DNA of 64,000 nt from Dongia_B sp035539075 (GTDB lineage Bacteria > Pseudomonadota > Alphaproteobacteria > Dongiales > Dongiaceae), in contig DATLJB010000052.1 in the NCBI GenBank assembly GCA_035539075.1, forward strand, positions 1 to 64,000. Direction: 5' to 3'. Numbering within the stretch: position 1 is the stretch's first letter; every line of letters starts with the position of its first letter. Under the pieces are notes generated by a model. That model saw only the letters and a program-made list of their open reading frames with translations. It searched no databases and was not told where the DNA came from. This document shows positions 42,486 through 51,519 of the stretch, piece after piece. The position numbers and the translations under genes were made by a program.

Positions 42486-44081
42486 TTATACGATTCCGGC
42501 CACACTGTAGACGTGATCGTACCCGGCTGCCGAGCGTTGCCATCCGAAGGAGCGTGACATCGCTTCCCGCCGCATTTTGTTTATGCGGCGGCGCGAAGCA
42601 TAGGCGTCCGTCGCCCGTCTGATGGCATTGACGAAGGCCGACAAAGAGAGATCCGAGAACAGAAAGCCGGTAAGGCCGTCTTCAATCGTGTCTGCCAGGC
42701 CGCCGGTCTTATGGGCAATCGGCAGTGAACCGAAGCGTTGGGCGTACATCTGACTAAGCCCGCACGGCTCAAAGCGTGACGGCATAAGGAGAAAGTCGCT
42801 GCCCGCGAACATGCGCCGGGCTTCTTCCTGATCGAATCCGATCCGCACGCCGACCGAGCCCGGAAAGCGCCTCGCAAGATCGACCATCGCCCTTTCAAAT
42901 CGCTTTTCGCCCTGCCCCGTCACCACCATCTGGCCGCCATCCTCGACAATGCTTTCGGCCGCTTGGATCGCCAGATCCACCCCCTTCTGGTGGACCAGCC
43001 GCGAGACAATGGCAAAGAGCGGGCCGCGCGAAACGGCCAGCCCGAAGGCAGTGCGGATATAGTCGCCGTTGCGGCGCTTGGCTGCCCAATCTCCGGCGTC
43101 GAAACGCTTCAAGAGCGAGGGATCATGCTTCGGATCCCAGCTTTCATCGATGCCGTTCAAAATACCCGTCAACCGCCCCTGCGCGGCACGGAGTTTCAAG
43201 AGGCCATCGAGGCCGCAGCCGAATTCCGGATGCGTGATCTCTTCCGCATAGGTGCCGCTCACCGTCGTGAGATGCGAGGCGTAGAAGATTCCCGCCTTCA
43301 GAAATGACAGACGGCCATAAAACTCCACGCCATCGACCTGATAGGCATGCGCGGGAATGCCGAGCTCCGGCAGGCAGGCAGCATCGAAAAGACCCTGATA
43401 GGCAAGGTTGTGGATGGTCAGAATGGACGGCGTCACCGAGCCGCGCCAGGAGAGATAGCCGGAGGTCAGGGCCGACGTCCAATCGTTGAGATGCAGGAAG
43501 TTGGGCCGCCATTCCAGACCGGAACAGCCAATTGCCATTTCCGCGGCAGCGAGGCTCAGCCTGGCAAAGCGAATATGATTGTCCTGCCAGTCCTGACCGC
43601 TTGCATCGAGATAGGGCGTTCCGTTCCTTTCATAGAGTTCGGGGCATTTGACGATATAGATGATCAGCCCATCGGGCGCCCGGACACGTCCGATATCGCA
43701 AGCGGGCAGACCGGCATAGGCAGGCAAACGCGCCACGATATTCAGGTTTGGATGACGATCGATGACTTGTCGGTAGCCGGGGATCAGCACACGAATATCA
43801 CAATGACGACGCAGCGCTCGTGGCAGGGTCGCTGAAACCTCGCCCAGGCCGCCGGCTTTGACATAGTCGTCAATCTCGGATGTGACATAGAGAATGTGCT
43901 TGTGGCGTCCGCCAAGAAAGCGCGGATCCAGCGGCGAACGTTGTGCGCGGCTGGCGACTGGACGTGAGGGCAATATGCCCGGCGATCTGAAAGCGCGAGT
44001 CGGTTGCGGCGGTTCCTCGGGCGGCGGCACGATCCCCGGAGCGGCGGAAGTTTCGGTTGTGGCGGGAGCAAGACTGGGCAC
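42486..44081 (-). CDS. glgA: Glycogen synthase (GT5)
   Basis: GlgA extends alpha-1,4-glucan using ADP-glucose. The core begins near residue 59 (HILYVTSEIDDYVKAGGLGEV, with the KAGGL ADP-glucose motif) and continues with HLNDWTSAL, ILTIHNLAYQGLF, LTTVSGTYAEEI, ILNGIDES, IVSRLVHQKGVDLAI, and MPSRFEPCGLSQMYA plus KTGGLADT. I start at GTG 44081 because AGGAGG lies six bases upstream; the frame to TTG 44147 has a poorer site. About 58 Pro/Ala-rich residues still precede the core, longer than usual. No glgC is in the window. Confidence 0.93.
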   Translation of the reverse strand: MPSLAPATTETSAAPGIVPPPEEPPQPTRAFRSPGILPSRPVASRAQRSPLDPRFLGGRHKHILYVTSEIDDYVKAGGLGEVSATLPRALRRHCDIRVLIPGYRQVIDRHPNLNIVARLPAYAGLPACDIGRVRAPDGLIIYIVKCPELYERNGTPYLDASGQDWQDNHIRFARLSLAAAEMAIGCSGLEWRPNFLHLNDWTSALTSGYLSWRGSVTPSILTIHNLAYQGLFDAACLPELGIPAHAYQVDGVEFYGRLSFLKAGIFYASHLTTVSGTYAEEITHPEFGCGLDGLLKLRAAQGRLTGILNGIDESWDPKHDPSLLKRFDAGDWAAKRRNGDYIRTAFGLAVSRGPLFAIVSRLVHQKGVDLAIQAAESIVEDGGQMVVTGQGEKRFERAMVDLARRFPGSVGVRIGFDQEEARRMFAGSDFLLMPSRFEPCGLSQMYAQRFGSLPIAHKTGGLADTIEDGLTGFLFSDLSLSAFVNAIRRATDAYASRRRINKMRREAMSRSFGWQRSAAGYDHVYSVAGIV

Positions 44082-44337
44082 GGTATTCCTCCGATCGGAT
44101 TCGAAGGAGGAACTGGGTTTTCCTATGGCTGTTCCGTAATGCAGCAAAAATTCTTAGTTCGATCTGCGGCTTAGCAGTTCTTCAACCGATACGATGAGTG
44201 GCCTCATTTTGACCGGGCGGTGGCGGAACAAAATGTCGCCTGCTCGCTTGACTCTTAGCGCCGCGGGCCGAGCGCTGAACTCTTCCGCTTACTCCGCTCC
44301 ATGACGGCTCCAGCAGCACTTTCCCCCGTCCTTGCCT

Positions 44338-44877
44338 TCAAGGGTGGAAATAGGTGATGCGAATGGCGCCTTTGGAAATGGAGAGGCCGGGCGGGAAAAC
44401 GCCTGCTGGCAGGGCAGCAAGAAAGCGGTCGAGCGCCTCTCCCTGCTGTGGCGCGGGCTGGTATTCCATCGCGATGTTCAGCGCATCGGCCATGTTGATC
44501 TCATGGCCTTGCGGCAGCGGCTGCACCGGGCGGCTGAAGTAGATGAAGTCGCCGGGCATATGCCCCAAAGCCCAACCTTCGAACGCGGCATGTGTAAGCT
44601 GCAGAATGGCTGCTTCCTGGAGATTCCAGGACTCCGTTGCGTCATGCAGCATTTCGCTGAGAACCCCGCCATCCCATCTACGCTCTACCGCCATGGCCTC
44701 TCCTGCCGACACCTCGCCGGTGCTCGAAGTCGGCGTTACGCAAAAATGTACGCCATAGCCGGCCACGGCTTTCGGGCGACGCAGCAAGGAGCGTCCGCGA
44801 CTGAGCCTCCGTTCCACGATGACCTCGTCGTAGTCCAGTCCCGCTCGGCGGCAAATGGCTTTGGTCAGGAAGGTCAC
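44338..44877 (-). CDS. Hypothetical protein
   Basis: A 179-residue soluble protein I do not recognise. The N-terminal third is basic (ERRLSRGRSLLRRPKAVAGYG); the middle has SEMLHDATESWNLQEAAILQL and HMPGDFIYFSRPVQPLPQGH; the end is GLSISKGAIRITYFHP. The GTG at 44877 has GGAG seven bases upstream. The composition is that of a real soluble protein and no better frame exists on the other strand. It lies between glgA and the glgB operon, without a visible link to glycogen. Confidence 0.55.
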   Translation of the reverse strand: MTFLTKAICRRAGLDYDEVIVERRLSRGRSLLRRPKAVAGYGVHFCVTPTSSTGEVSAGEAMAVERRWDGGVLSEMLHDATESWNLQEAAILQLTHAAFEGWALGHMPGDFIYFSRPVQPLPQGHEINMADALNIAMEYQPAPQQGEALDRFLAALPAGVFPPGLSISKGAIRITYFHP

Positions 44878-45241
44878 GCTCGGCTCCGAGGCTATTTCAC
44901 ATCGCGATACTGTTGCCGGCCCGGCAACCTCACAGAAATGTTACAGCAAATTGTTTTAAAGAGGGTGAACGGGAATACCAGTGCTGGAAAAGCGGTTCAT
45001 TTCGCACCTGCGGGATCGATAGCCGCCGCTATGAGCCAGGCCTGATTCGACGCCCATCGGCGGAACAATGCGCGGCGTCTCCGCATTTCTGGAAGACAGC
45101 CGCGTTGACCTGCCTTTCACCACAACTATTCGTGCGCACTGATACCCGGACACAACTGCCGTGGGTCCGGCCGGCGATGCGATCTCGGGAGGAAAGGATG
45201 CGCGAAGACATCTCCCCTGCGCTTCAGAAGGAATAAGTCGC
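44878..45241. other. 364-base region before the glgB operon
   Basis: No credible gene. One weak EcfG-like element, GGAAC at 45062-45066 with GCAT at 45083-45086 (TT 19 bases after GGAAC), lies about 155 bases before glgB; a second, weaker one has GGAAT at 44972 and GGTT at 44994. Either could place the trehalose operon under stress control, which is common in alphaproteobacteria, but neither is a full match. Confidence 0.35.
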
Positions 45242-47449
45242 GTGAGAATGGTTCAAGCAGTGCGCGAAAAAGCGGGCATGGAACCCCAGGTTGACGCTCT
45301 TATTGCCGGTTCCCTGTCAGACCCATTCGCCTTCCTTGGTCCCCATTCCGCGGGCGCGGGCACGGTGATCCGAAGCTTTCAGCCAGGCGCAGCCGGGGTC
45401 ACCATTCTCGATCGCACCACGGGACGGGAAATCGCGAAGGCCGAGTTAACGCACAGCGCCGGGCTGTTCGAAGCCCATCTGGATGAGGCACCTTCCGCCT
45501 ATCTATTGCGCGTCGATTGGCAGTCCGTAGTGCAGGAAACCGAGGACCCTTACGCTTTCGGCCTGCTGCTGGGAGACGTCGACCTGCATCTGATGTCGGA
45601 AGGGTCGCATCGCCATATCGGCGACGTCCTCGGCGCCCAATTGATGACGATCGCCGATGTTGCGGGCGTGCGTTTCGCGGTCTGGGCGCCCAATGCCCGG
45701 CGGGTTTCCGTGGTGGGCAATTTCAACGGCTGGGACGGGCGGCGCCACCCCATGCGCTTGCGCCACAGTGCCGGACTATGGGAGATTTTCATCCCGCGCT
45801 TGGCGGCTGGCGAACGTTATAAATATGAGATCGTCGCCGATAACGGGGTTGTCCTGCCGCTGAAGGCCGATCCGGTCGCCCTTTATGCCGAGGAACCTCC
45901 GGCGACCGCCTCGGTGGTGGGCAATCTCCACACCTATCGCTGGCACGACGATGAATGGTTAAAGAAACGTCCCGCGCTTCACCGCAAGGACGCACCGCTC
46001 AGTGTCTATGAAGTGCATGCGAGTTCATGGTGGCGGCACGAGGAACAGCTGCCGCACTGGCAGGATCTGACCGACCGCCTGATCCCCTATGTTGCCGAAC
46101 TGGGCTTTACCCATATCGAGCTCCTGCCGGTGATGGAACATCCCTTCGCCGGTTCCTGGGGTTATCAGCCGCTCAGCCTCTTTGCGCCGACCTCGCGCCA
46201 TGGATCGATCGACGCCTTCAAGGTCTTCATCGATTCCTGCCATCAGGCCGGCCTCGGCGTCATCCTTGATTGGGTGCCGGGGCATTTTCCCAATGATGCC
46301 CACGGCCTCGCTCAATTCGACGGTACCCATCTTTACGAACACCAGGACCCGCGGGAGGGGGTGCATCAGGACTGGGATACCTTGATCTACAACTACGGCC
46401 GCAGCGAGGTACGGGCCTTCCTGATCGCGAGTGCGCTTCATTGGCTGCGCCACTACCATATCGACGGCCTGCGTGTGGATGCGGTGGCCTCCATGCTCTA
46501 CCGCGACTACAGCCGCGAGGCAGGAAGCTGGATTCCCAACGCCCATGGCGGCCGTGAGAATCTCGAGGCGATCCATTTCCTGCGGGAGCTCACCGGCACC
46601 GTCCACCGCTATTTCCCGGATGCTTTGATGATCGCCGAGGAATCGACGGCCTGGCCGCGCGTCACCGGACATGAAGGGCAGTGGGCGCTGGGTTTCGATC
46701 ACAAATGGAACATGGGCTGGATGAACGACACGCTGCGCTATATGTCGCGCGACCCCACGCATCGCGCCTATCATCACAACGACATGACGTTCGGCCTGAT
46801 ATACGCCTTTTCGGAGCGCTTCGTCCTGCCGCTCTCGCATGATGAGGTCGTCCATGGAAAAGGCTCGATCATCGGCCGGATGCCAGGTGACGACTGGCAA
46901 AAACGCGCCAATCTGCGCGCCTATCTGGCTTTCATGTGGACCCATCCCGGACGAAAGCTGATTTTCATGGGGACTGAGTTCGGGCAAGAACGGGAATGGA
47001 GCCACGAACGCCAGCTCGACTGGTTTTTGCTCGACCAGTCCAGCCATCAACAGCTGCAGGCCCTGGTGCGTGAATTGAACCGGATTTACCGCACGCGGCC
47101 GGCGCTGCATCGCCGCGACGACCATCCCGACAGCTTTTACTGGCTGGTCGGGAACGATGCGCAGCAGAGCGTGCTTATCTACCTGCGTACCGACCTCGAT
47201 TCAGAGAGCCGACCGATTCTCATCGCTTGCAATTTCACCCCCGTTCCCCGCCATGATTACCGTGTCGGCGTGCCGCGTGCCGGTCGATGGCACGAAGCCA
47301 TCAACACGGACAGCGTTTTCTTCGGCGGATCCAATCTGGGCAACGGCGGCGCCGTGCACAGCGATCCTGTTCCCTCTCATGGCTATGCGCAGTCATTGCG
47401 CCTCCTGCTGCCTCCCCTCGCCACATTGATTCTGGAGTTCGACAGCTGA
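45242..47449 (+). CDS. glgB: 1,4-alpha-glucan branching enzyme (GH13)
   Basis: GlgB introduces alpha-1,6 branches into glycogen. The 735-residue length is typical: two N-terminal beta domains (the second with VRFAVWAPNARRVSVVGNFN), then the GH13 barrel with ELLPVMEHPFAGSWGYQP, GLRVDAVASMLYRDY (nucleophile Asp), LMIAEESTAWP (acid/base Glu) and LPLSHDEVVHGKGS (third Asp), and a C-terminal beta domain. GTG 45242 has AAGGA nine bases upstream and begins a reasonable N terminus; ATG 45248 is the alternative. First of five tightly packed genes; glgX follows after three bases. Confidence 0.95.
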   Translation: MRMVQAVREKAGMEPQVDALIAGSLSDPFAFLGPHSAGAGTVIRSFQPGAAGVTILDRTTGREIAKAELTHSAGLFEAHLDEAPSAYLLRVDWQSVVQETEDPYAFGLLLGDVDLHLMSEGSHRHIGDVLGAQLMTIADVAGVRFAVWAPNARRVSVVGNFNGWDGRRHPMRLRHSAGLWEIFIPRLAAGERYKYEIVADNGVVLPLKADPVALYAEEPPATASVVGNLHTYRWHDDEWLKKRPALHRKDAPLSVYEVHASSWWRHEEQLPHWQDLTDRLIPYVAELGFTHIELLPVMEHPFAGSWGYQPLSLFAPTSRHGSIDAFKVFIDSCHQAGLGVILDWVPGHFPNDAHGLAQFDGTHLYEHQDPREGVHQDWDTLIYNYGRSEVRAFLIASALHWLRHYHIDGLRVDAVASMLYRDYSREAGSWIPNAHGGRENLEAIHFLRELTGTVHRYFPDALMIAEESTAWPRVTGHEGQWALGFDHKWNMGWMNDTLRYMSRDPTHRAYHHNDMTFGLIYAFSERFVLPLSHDEVVHGKGSIIGRMPGDDWQKRANLRAYLAFMWTHPGRKLIFMGTEFGQEREWSHERQLDWFLLDQSSHQQLQALVRELNRIYRTRPALHRRDDHPDSFYWLVGNDAQQSVLIYLRTDLDSESRPILIACNFTPVPRHDYRVGVPRAGRWHEAINTDSVFFGGSNLGNGGAVHSDPVPSHGYAQSLRLLLPPLATLILEFDS

Positions 47450-47452
47450 ATC

Positions 47453-49735
47453 ATGACGCCAGTTCCTGATCGACTGCTGCCTGGCCATGCCAATCCGCTT
47501 GGCGCCACCTGGGATGGACTGGGCGTCAACTTCGCCGTCTTTTCAGCCAATGCGGAACGGATCGATCTTTGCATCTTCGATCCGTCGGGGCGGCGCGAAA
47601 TGTGGCGGCACTCCCTGCCGGAATGCACGGATGAGGTATGGCATGGCTATCTGCCGGATGCGAAGCCCGGCCTGGTCTATGGCTATCGCGCCTACGGCCC
47701 CTATGAGCCGCGCCATGGGCACCGCTTCAATCCGAACAAGCTCCTACTGGACCCCTATGCCAAGCAGTTGCACGGCGCCGTGAGATGGACCGACGCATTA
47801 TATGGTTATCGCATCGGCAGTACGCGCAAGGACCTCTCCTTCGATCGGCGCGACAGTGCGGCCGCAATGCCGAAGGCTGTGGTCTGCGACACGACGTTCA
47901 ATTGGGGCGATGACCGGGCGCCGGATATCAGCTGGCCGCGCACGGTGATCTATGAGACCCATGTCCGCGGACTGACCATGCAACGGGACGATATACCGCA
48001 CCGGGAACGTGGCACCTTCGCGGCATTGGCGGACTGGCACATGATCGAACACCTCGCCAATCTGGGGGTAACGGCAATCGAATTGATGCCGATCCACGCC
48101 TATCTGCAAGACCACTTTTTGGTTCAACGCGGCTTACGAAACTACTGGGGCTACAGCACCCTGGGCTTCTTCGCGCCGGAACCCTCCTATCTTAGCGATG
48201 GAGCCCTCAGTGATATCCAAGTTGCCATCCGGCGGCTTCACGCCGCCGATATCGAGGTTATCCTGGACGTCGTCTACAATCATACCTGCGAAGGCAACGA
48301 GCTCGGCCCGACGCTTTCCTTCCGCGGTCTCGACCACGCCAGCTACTATCGTTTGATCCCGGGAGAAGAGCGGCATCTGATCAACGATACGGGTTGCGGC
48401 AATACGCTCAACCTGTCGCATCCGCGCGTGCTGCAGATGGTGATGGATTCGCTGCGCTATTGGGCGACCAATTTCCATGTTGACGGCTTCCGCTTTGATC
48501 TCGGCGCCAATCTCGGCCGCGAAGGGACTGGCTTTGATCCCGGTTCGGGCTGGTTCGACGCGATCCGCCAGGACCCGGTCCTGTCGCCCCTGAAGCTGAT
48601 TTCGGAACCCTGGGATATCGGCCCCGGCGGCTATCAATTAGGCAATCACCCGCCGGGCTTTGCCGAGTGGAATGACAAATACCGCGACTGCGTCCGGCGC
48701 TTCTGGCGCGGGGATGAAGGGCAATGCCCCGATCTCGCGGCGCGTCTGACCGGCTCGGGCGATCTTTTCGATTATCGCCGTCGGCGTCCCTGGGCTTCCG
48801 TCAACTTCATCGCCTCTCACGACGGCTTTACCCTGGAAGATATCGTTTCATACGAAAGCAAGCATAACGACGCCAACAAGGAAGAAAACAACGACGGTCA
48901 TGGCGAGAATTTCAGCGCCAATTGGGGCGCCGAGGGCGAAACCGAGGACGCCTCCATCGTCGAACAGCGTCAGCGCATCAAACGCGCGATGTTGACGACC
49001 CTCTTCTGCTCCATGGGCACACCGATGCTGCTCGCCGGCGACGAGTTCGGCAGGACCCAGCTGGGCAACAATAATGCCTATTGCCAGGACAACGAGCTCT
49101 CCTGGGTCGACTGGCGGCTCCTGGAATCGGCACCCAATGACGATCTGCTGAGTTTTGTGCGACGGCTGATCAATATCCGCCGCCAGCATCCCTCCTTGCG
49201 CGGGCATCGCTTCCTGCACGGCCAGGCCGAACTGATCCCGGGTATCGCCGACATAAGCTGGTTCAACGAGGATGGGGAGCCCATGAGCGAGCCGGAATGG
49301 CAGGATCCGGAACGCCGCAGCTTCGCCCTTCGGCGCGCCGCCGTGGGACGCGACGGCAGCATCGATATCTCGCTCTTGCTGCTCAATGCCGCCGCCGATG
49401 AGCGCGCCTTCATCCTGCCGCAGCCAGCCTGCAAATGGTGGCTGGCGATCGATAGCGCAAATCCGCTGGGCGACCTGATCGGCCAGTCAATCTCCGACAG
49501 CGTATCCGTGACGAGAAAAGCCAGGGCGAAGGAGACGGTGGCCGCAACAGCGTCGATGGGGACCGAAGAGGATAAGAGACCGGCGGGCCCCGCATCGGCC
49601 GATGAAGTATCGGCGAACGAAGGTGCCGGCAGGCAGGCCGCCGCTGGCGACGATGTGCAGCCAGGCCTGACAATTCCCGGCCACGCTGCCTTGCTGCTTC
49701 TTGCGCGGCAGGACAGCCCGGCCGGACCTTCTTGA
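47453..49735 (+). CDS. glgX: Glycogen debranching enzyme (GlgX type)
   Basis: GlgX hydrolyses alpha-1,6 branches of limit dextrins and delivers linear maltodextrin. The 760-residue protein has the isoamylase-type N-terminal domain (LGATWDGLGVNFAVFSANAERI), and the GH13 motifs VILDVVYNHTCEGNE, GFRFDLGANLGRE (nucleophile), LISEPWDIGPGGY (acid/base) and FIASHDGFTLEDIVSY. Near residue 675-735 there is a low-complexity Ala/Glu/Gly insert not expected in the family, before the final strands. The following treZ starts 14 bases later. Its maltodextrin product is the substrate of TreY/TreZ encoded in the same operon. Confidence 0.94.
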   Translation: MTPVPDRLLPGHANPLGATWDGLGVNFAVFSANAERIDLCIFDPSGRREMWRHSLPECTDEVWHGYLPDAKPGLVYGYRAYGPYEPRHGHRFNPNKLLLDPYAKQLHGAVRWTDALYGYRIGSTRKDLSFDRRDSAAAMPKAVVCDTTFNWGDDRAPDISWPRTVIYETHVRGLTMQRDDIPHRERGTFAALADWHMIEHLANLGVTAIELMPIHAYLQDHFLVQRGLRNYWGYSTLGFFAPEPSYLSDGALSDIQVAIRRLHAADIEVILDVVYNHTCEGNELGPTLSFRGLDHASYYRLIPGEERHLINDTGCGNTLNLSHPRVLQMVMDSLRYWATNFHVDGFRFDLGANLGREGTGFDPGSGWFDAIRQDPVLSPLKLISEPWDIGPGGYQLGNHPPGFAEWNDKYRDCVRRFWRGDEGQCPDLAARLTGSGDLFDYRRRRPWASVNFIASHDGFTLEDIVSYESKHNDANKEENNDGHGENFSANWGAEGETEDASIVEQRQRIKRAMLTTLFCSMGTPMLLAGDEFGRTQLGNNNAYCQDNELSWVDWRLLESAPNDDLLSFVRRLINIRRQHPSLRGHRFLHGQAELIPGIADISWFNEDGEPMSEPEWQDPERRSFALRRAAVGRDGSIDISLLLLNAAADERAFILPQPACKWWLAIDSANPLGDLIGQSISDSVSVTRKARAKETVAATASMGTEEDKRPAGPASADEVSANEGAGRQAAAGDDVQPGLTIPGHAALLLLARQDSPAGPS

Positions 49736-49749
49736 GGGGGCCGCACGAA

Positions 49750-51510
49750 ATGGCGATGCATCATGCCTTTGCCTTGTCCGGCGGTGCCGCTCTCATCGCA
49801 CCGGCACAGACGCGATTCCGGCTCTGGGCCCCTGATTGCGCGACGGTCGAGATCGAGGTCGACGGTCAGGCGCCGGCTGTCATGGAACGGCGGGAAGAGG
49901 GCTGGTTTGAAATCGATCTCCCTGTCGGCGCCGGTGCGCGCTATCGTTACCGGGTACGGCCGGATCTCGCCGTGCCGGATCCGATGTCACGCGGCCAGGC
50001 CGGCGATATCCATGATTTCAGCCTGGTGGTCGATCCTGCGGCCTATAGTTGGAAGAATCCCGGCTGGCGTGGCCTGCCCTGGCCCGAAACCGTGATCTAC
50101 GAACTGCATCCGGGCCTGTGCGGCGGCTTCAACGGCGTCGCCAAGCTGCTGCCGGCACTTCGCGAGCTCGGTGTCACCGCAGTGGAGCTGATGCCCGTTG
50201 CCGATTTTCCCGGCAGTCGCAATTGGGGTTATGACGGTGTCCTTCCCTTTGCCCCCGATCGCGCCTACGGATCGGTCGAGGAGTTCAAGGCGCTGGTGGA
50301 CCGGGCCCATGAGCTGGGACTGATGATCTTCCTGGATGTCGTCTATAATCACTTCGGACCGGACGGAAACTACCTCAACACTTATGCATCGCGCTTCTTC
50401 CGACCGGACGAACATACCCCCTGGGGGGCGGCGATCGATTTCCGCCAGCCTCTGGTGCGTCGCTATTTCGTCGAGAACGCGCTCTATTGGCTGGAGGAGT
50501 ATCAGATTGACGGCTTACGCCTCGATGCGGTGCATGCGATCTCCAGCCAGGATTGGCTGCCGGAACTGTCAAGAGCAGTCAGAACGCAGTTTCCCGACCG
50601 GCGCATCCACCTGATGCTGGAACATGACGGCAATGCCGCGCGGCTGTTGGAACGCGATTTCGCCGCGCAATGGAACGACGATATCCACCACGCGCTGCAT
50701 GTTCTTTTGACTGGGGAAACCGCCGGCTATTATGGCGATTACGCTCTGTCACCCATCGATATGCTCGCCCGCTGCCTGCATGAAGGATTCGCCTATCAAG
50801 GTGAGATTTCGGTCCATCGCGGCGGCGTCAGCCGCGGCACGCCGAGTAAGCATCTGTCCCCGGATCATTTCATCTTCTTCCTGCAGAATCACGATCAGAT
50901 CGGCAATCGCGCCTTTGGCGAACGGCTGATCACGCTGACCTCTGCCGAGAACTTGCGCATTGCCGTGGCGCTGCAGCTCCTCGCGCCGCAGATCCCGCTG
51001 CTGTTCATGGGAGAGGAGATCGGCTCGCGGCAGCCTTTTCTTTATTTCACCAGCCACGATGAAACCTTGGCCGCGGCGGTGAGGCAGGGACGGCGCAAGG
51101 AGTTCGCCCAGTTCCCCCAGTTCTCCGCCGGAGATACGCTTAATAAGCTGCCAGACCCCAACGCGCCGGAGACCTATGCGGGCTGCCGCCTGCCGGCGGA
51201 ATCCGCCAATGCCTCTGCCTGGCGGCAATTCTATCGCGACCTGCTGGCGGTCAGGCGCGAAACTATCGTGCCGCGCCTGACCGGCTCCCGCTCGCTGCGC
51301 AGTCGGGTTCTGTCCCCGGAGGCCGTTCTCGCCGAATGGCTGATGGGCGACGGACATATCCTGACGATCGCTGTCAATTTCGGCAACGCGCCTCTCTCCT
51401 GTGAATGCCCAACGGGCGCGCCGCTCTTTGTTCTCAATCATCCCACGACTGCCACCGGCAAGGTGCAATTGCCGCCTCACAGCTTTGCCGCCTGGCTGCG
51501 TGCGGGATAG
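49750..51510 (+). CDS. treZ: Malto-oligosyltrehalose trehalohydrolase
   Basis: TreZ releases trehalose from maltooligosyl-trehalose. The 586-residue protein has the N-terminal beta domain (FRLWAPDCATVEIEVDG), ELHPGLCGGFNGVAKLLPAL, GYDGVLPFAPDRAYG, GLMIFLDVVYNHFGPDGNYL, and GLRLDAVHAISS (Asp), LMLEHDGNAARLL (Glu) and FLQNHDQIGNRAFG (Asp). The family's usual HVGTF/YELHVG wording is changed to YELHPGLCGGF here. ATG 49750 is favoured (GGGGG nine bases upstream) over a TTG at 49732 that overlaps the glgX stop. Confidence 0.93.
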   Translation: MAMHHAFALSGGAALIAPAQTRFRLWAPDCATVEIEVDGQAPAVMERREEGWFEIDLPVGAGARYRYRVRPDLAVPDPMSRGQAGDIHDFSLVVDPAAYSWKNPGWRGLPWPETVIYELHPGLCGGFNGVAKLLPALRELGVTAVELMPVADFPGSRNWGYDGVLPFAPDRAYGSVEEFKALVDRAHELGLMIFLDVVYNHFGPDGNYLNTYASRFFRPDEHTPWGAAIDFRQPLVRRYFVENALYWLEEYQIDGLRLDAVHAISSQDWLPELSRAVRTQFPDRRIHLMLEHDGNAARLLERDFAAQWNDDIHHALHVLLTGETAGYYGDYALSPIDMLARCLHEGFAYQGEISVHRGGVSRGTPSKHLSPDHFIFFLQNHDQIGNRAFGERLITLTSAENLRIAVALQLLAPQIPLLFMGEEIGSRQPFLYFTSHDETLAAAVRQGRRKEFAQFPQFSAGDTLNKLPDPNAPETYAGCRLPAESANASAWRQFYRDLLAVRRETIVPRLTGSRSLRSRVLSPEAVLAEWLMGDGHILTIAVNFGNAPLSCECPTGAPLFVLNHPTTATGKVQLPPHSFAAWLRAG

Positions 51511-51519
51511 GTGAGACCC